Source: Candidatus Geocrenenecus dongiae (GTDB taxonomy: Archaea; Thermoproteota; Nitrososphaeria_A; Caldarchaeales; Wolframiiraptoraceae). Taken from it: a stretch of 64,000 bases of DNA. Location: positions 87,620 through 151,619 of the forward strand of contig JALNLN010000001.1 of assembly GCA_023267855.1 (NCBI GenBank), written 5' to 3'. The notes beneath the pieces are model-generated. The model worked only from the letters and a program-made list of their open reading frames with translations, was not told the DNA's origin and made no database searches. Shown here piece after piece: positions 62,519-64,000 of the stretch; the stretch's first letter is position 1; each line of letters opens with the position of its first letter. A program made the translations under genes and the position numbers.

Positions 62519-62845
62519 TTATTGTTCTTGTTCTAATGTAGTTTTCCTCTGTTTTCTAGCATGGTATTCTATTGATGCTATCTCTTTTTCTACTTCTTCT
62601 AATACTGTAGACGGTCTGCTTCCAAGATAGTGGAAGGCTAAACCTACACCCCATGCTGCTAGAACCCATGGGAACCATAAAACACGTGGACTAGTCCAAA
62701 GGTTTACGAATACTAGGAAGGCATTAACAATAATGTACGATATAAAGTGTACGGTGAAATCTCTCCTAGCTTTCTTTACTCTAAGCTCTTTCATAGCTTC
62801 TTCAAATTCTTCAATTGTCAGATCTTTACTCATACCGCTTCCCAT
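62519..62845 (-). CDS. 2TM-domain protein
   Basis: Two TM segments DFTVHFISYIIVNAFLVFVNLWTSP / FPWVLAAWGVGLAFHYLG. Confidence 0.75.
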   Translation of the reverse strand: MGSGMSKDLTIEEFEEAMKELRVKKARRDFTVHFISYIIVNAFLVFVNLWTSPRVLWFPWVLAAWGVGLAFHYLGSRPSTVLEEVEKEIASIEYHARKQRKTTLEQEQ

Positions 62846-62975
62846 ACAAAATTAATTTTTCTACATATAAGCTTTCACCTAGTTTATATCAGTTTCAGAA
62901 ACTGTATATCTTCTAGAAATTGTGATTCTTATTTGAAAAGTTAAATTCTAGGTTTCTTGTTTTCCCTATAGAGTC

Positions 62976-63212
62976 TTGTTGAGAAGTTTTACTGAGAGCT
63001 TCTTCATACTGGTAGGTTTAATGTTTCTTGTACTTGGCTTAGTCTTCCTATTAATCCCACTTATTCTGAAGCTTGGTTTAAAACTTGAAAACATACATCC
63101 ACTAATATTGTGGTGGAAGAAGATAGATGGTTTTTATGTAGGAACATCTCCAATACTCTTAATAATCTTGTTGGCAGTTTACTTTTTATCAATATTTTTG
63201 AAGAAAGGCTAG
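62976..63212 (+). CDS. Small membrane protein
   Basis: 78 aa with two hydrophobic segments. Confidence 0.5.
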   Translation: MLRSFTESFFILVGLMFLVLGLVFLLIPLILKLGLKLENIHPLILWWKKIDGFYVGTSPILLIILLAVYFLSIFLKKG

Positions 63213-63219
63213 CTGGACT

Positions 63220-63861
63220 CTACGTTATCTTCTTTGTACGAGAAAGATATTCAACTACTTCTTCATCTCTAAGTTGTCTAAAATCTTCATAGAACTGTCC
63301 TATAGCGTAGAATGGTGTAGGTGTTTCAAGACATACAACTTCATCTGCCTCCATAGAAAGTTTCGGTATAGTTTCAGGTGGGGAGACAGGTACAGCGCAT
63401 ACAAGAGTATGTGGGTTTTTCTTTCTCATAAATCTAAGTGTTGCTATCATGGTTGCACCTGTCGCAACACCATCGTCTACAACTATTACTGTATATTTCG
63501 ATAGATCTCCTAACTCACGACCTCCACGATAAAGCTTCAACCTCCTATTTATTACTTGTAATTCTTTTTCAGCTTCAGACCTAATGTATCTCTCATCTAC
63601 GCCAACCATTCTCGCAACTTCTTCTTCTACGTATATCGTTCCATCTTCTGCTACAGCTCCAACAGCTAGTTCTGGTTGTAAAGGTGCTCCTATCTTTCTC
63701 GGTATAGTAACTTCTAGAGGGCAGTCAAGTTCTAATGCAACGTAGTATCCAACTTCTACCCCACCTCTAGGTATACCGAAGACTACAGGTGAAGATTCTC
63801 TAAATTTGTACAAGGCTTTGGCTAATCTTAATCCTGCATCCTTCCTATCTTTGAATATCAA
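63220..63861 (-). CDS. Phosphoribosyltransferase
   Basis: VIVVDDGVATGATMIATLRFM PRPP-binding motif; FGIPRGGVEVGYYVA. Confidence 0.92.
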   Translation of the reverse strand: MIFKDRKDAGLRLAKALYKFRESSPVVFGIPRGGVEVGYYVALELDCPLEVTIPRKIGAPLQPELAVGAVAEDGTIYVEEEVARMVGVDERYIRSEAEKELQVINRRLKLYRGGRELGDLSKYTVIVVDDGVATGATMIATLRFMRKKNPHTLVCAVPVSPPETIPKLSMEADEVVCLETPTPFYAIGQFYEDFRQLRDEEVVEYLSRTKKIT

Positions 63862-64000
63862 TCTCCACCCTCCTCTATAGACTTAATCAAGCTATCTGCA
63901 ACCACATCTATTCTTGATGCAAGCTCTGAATAAAGTTTATGATATATTTGGAGGCATGTATCGAGAGCTTTCTCATAAGATAAGCTTCCCGCAGATATCT
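63858..64000 (-). CDS. C-terminal fragment of an unknown protein (runs off window)
   Basis: Reverse frame ISAGSLSYEKALDTCLQIYHKLYSELASRIDVVADSLIKSIEEGGD*, stop overlapping the next TTG start. Confidence 0.5.
   Translation of the reverse strand, partial: ISAGSLSYEKALDTCLQIYHKLYSELASRIDVVADSLIKSIEEGGD

Overview
Archaeal chromosomal window, AT-rich (roughly one-third GC by eye) and densely coding. The gene content suggests a thermophilic archaeon that divides with FtsZ. It includes an FtsZ, HerA/NurA, PriS and GINS, PINA-type PIN-ATPase-KH, RadB-like and NreA information-processing set, plus a branched-chain amino acid ABC transporter, a membrane H+-PPase, a 2-oxoacid:ferredoxin oxidoreductase, GGPP synthase and several radical-SAM proteins. 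RNA genes: tRNA-Leu(TAG), tRNA-Cys(GCA), a C/D-box sRNA upstream of a QueT-like transporter whose two guides match conserved archaeal 16S rRNA sequences, and a GC-rich, heavily base-paired, pseudoknotted RNA candidate at ~37.89-38.10 kb that I cannot assign to a known class. Other leads: a heme-copper/NO-reductase-like catalytic subunit with D-x3-D in place of H-x3-E, beside a subunit II whose CuA cysteines are serines; a HhH-GPD DNA glycosylase translationally coupled to a radical-SAM enzyme; an NreA/radical-SAM operon divergent from a second radical-SAM gene; and three genes whose conserved N-termini lie upstream of any ATG/GTG/TTG (two plausibly start at CTG, one is metG). All assignments come from reading motifs; no database search was run.
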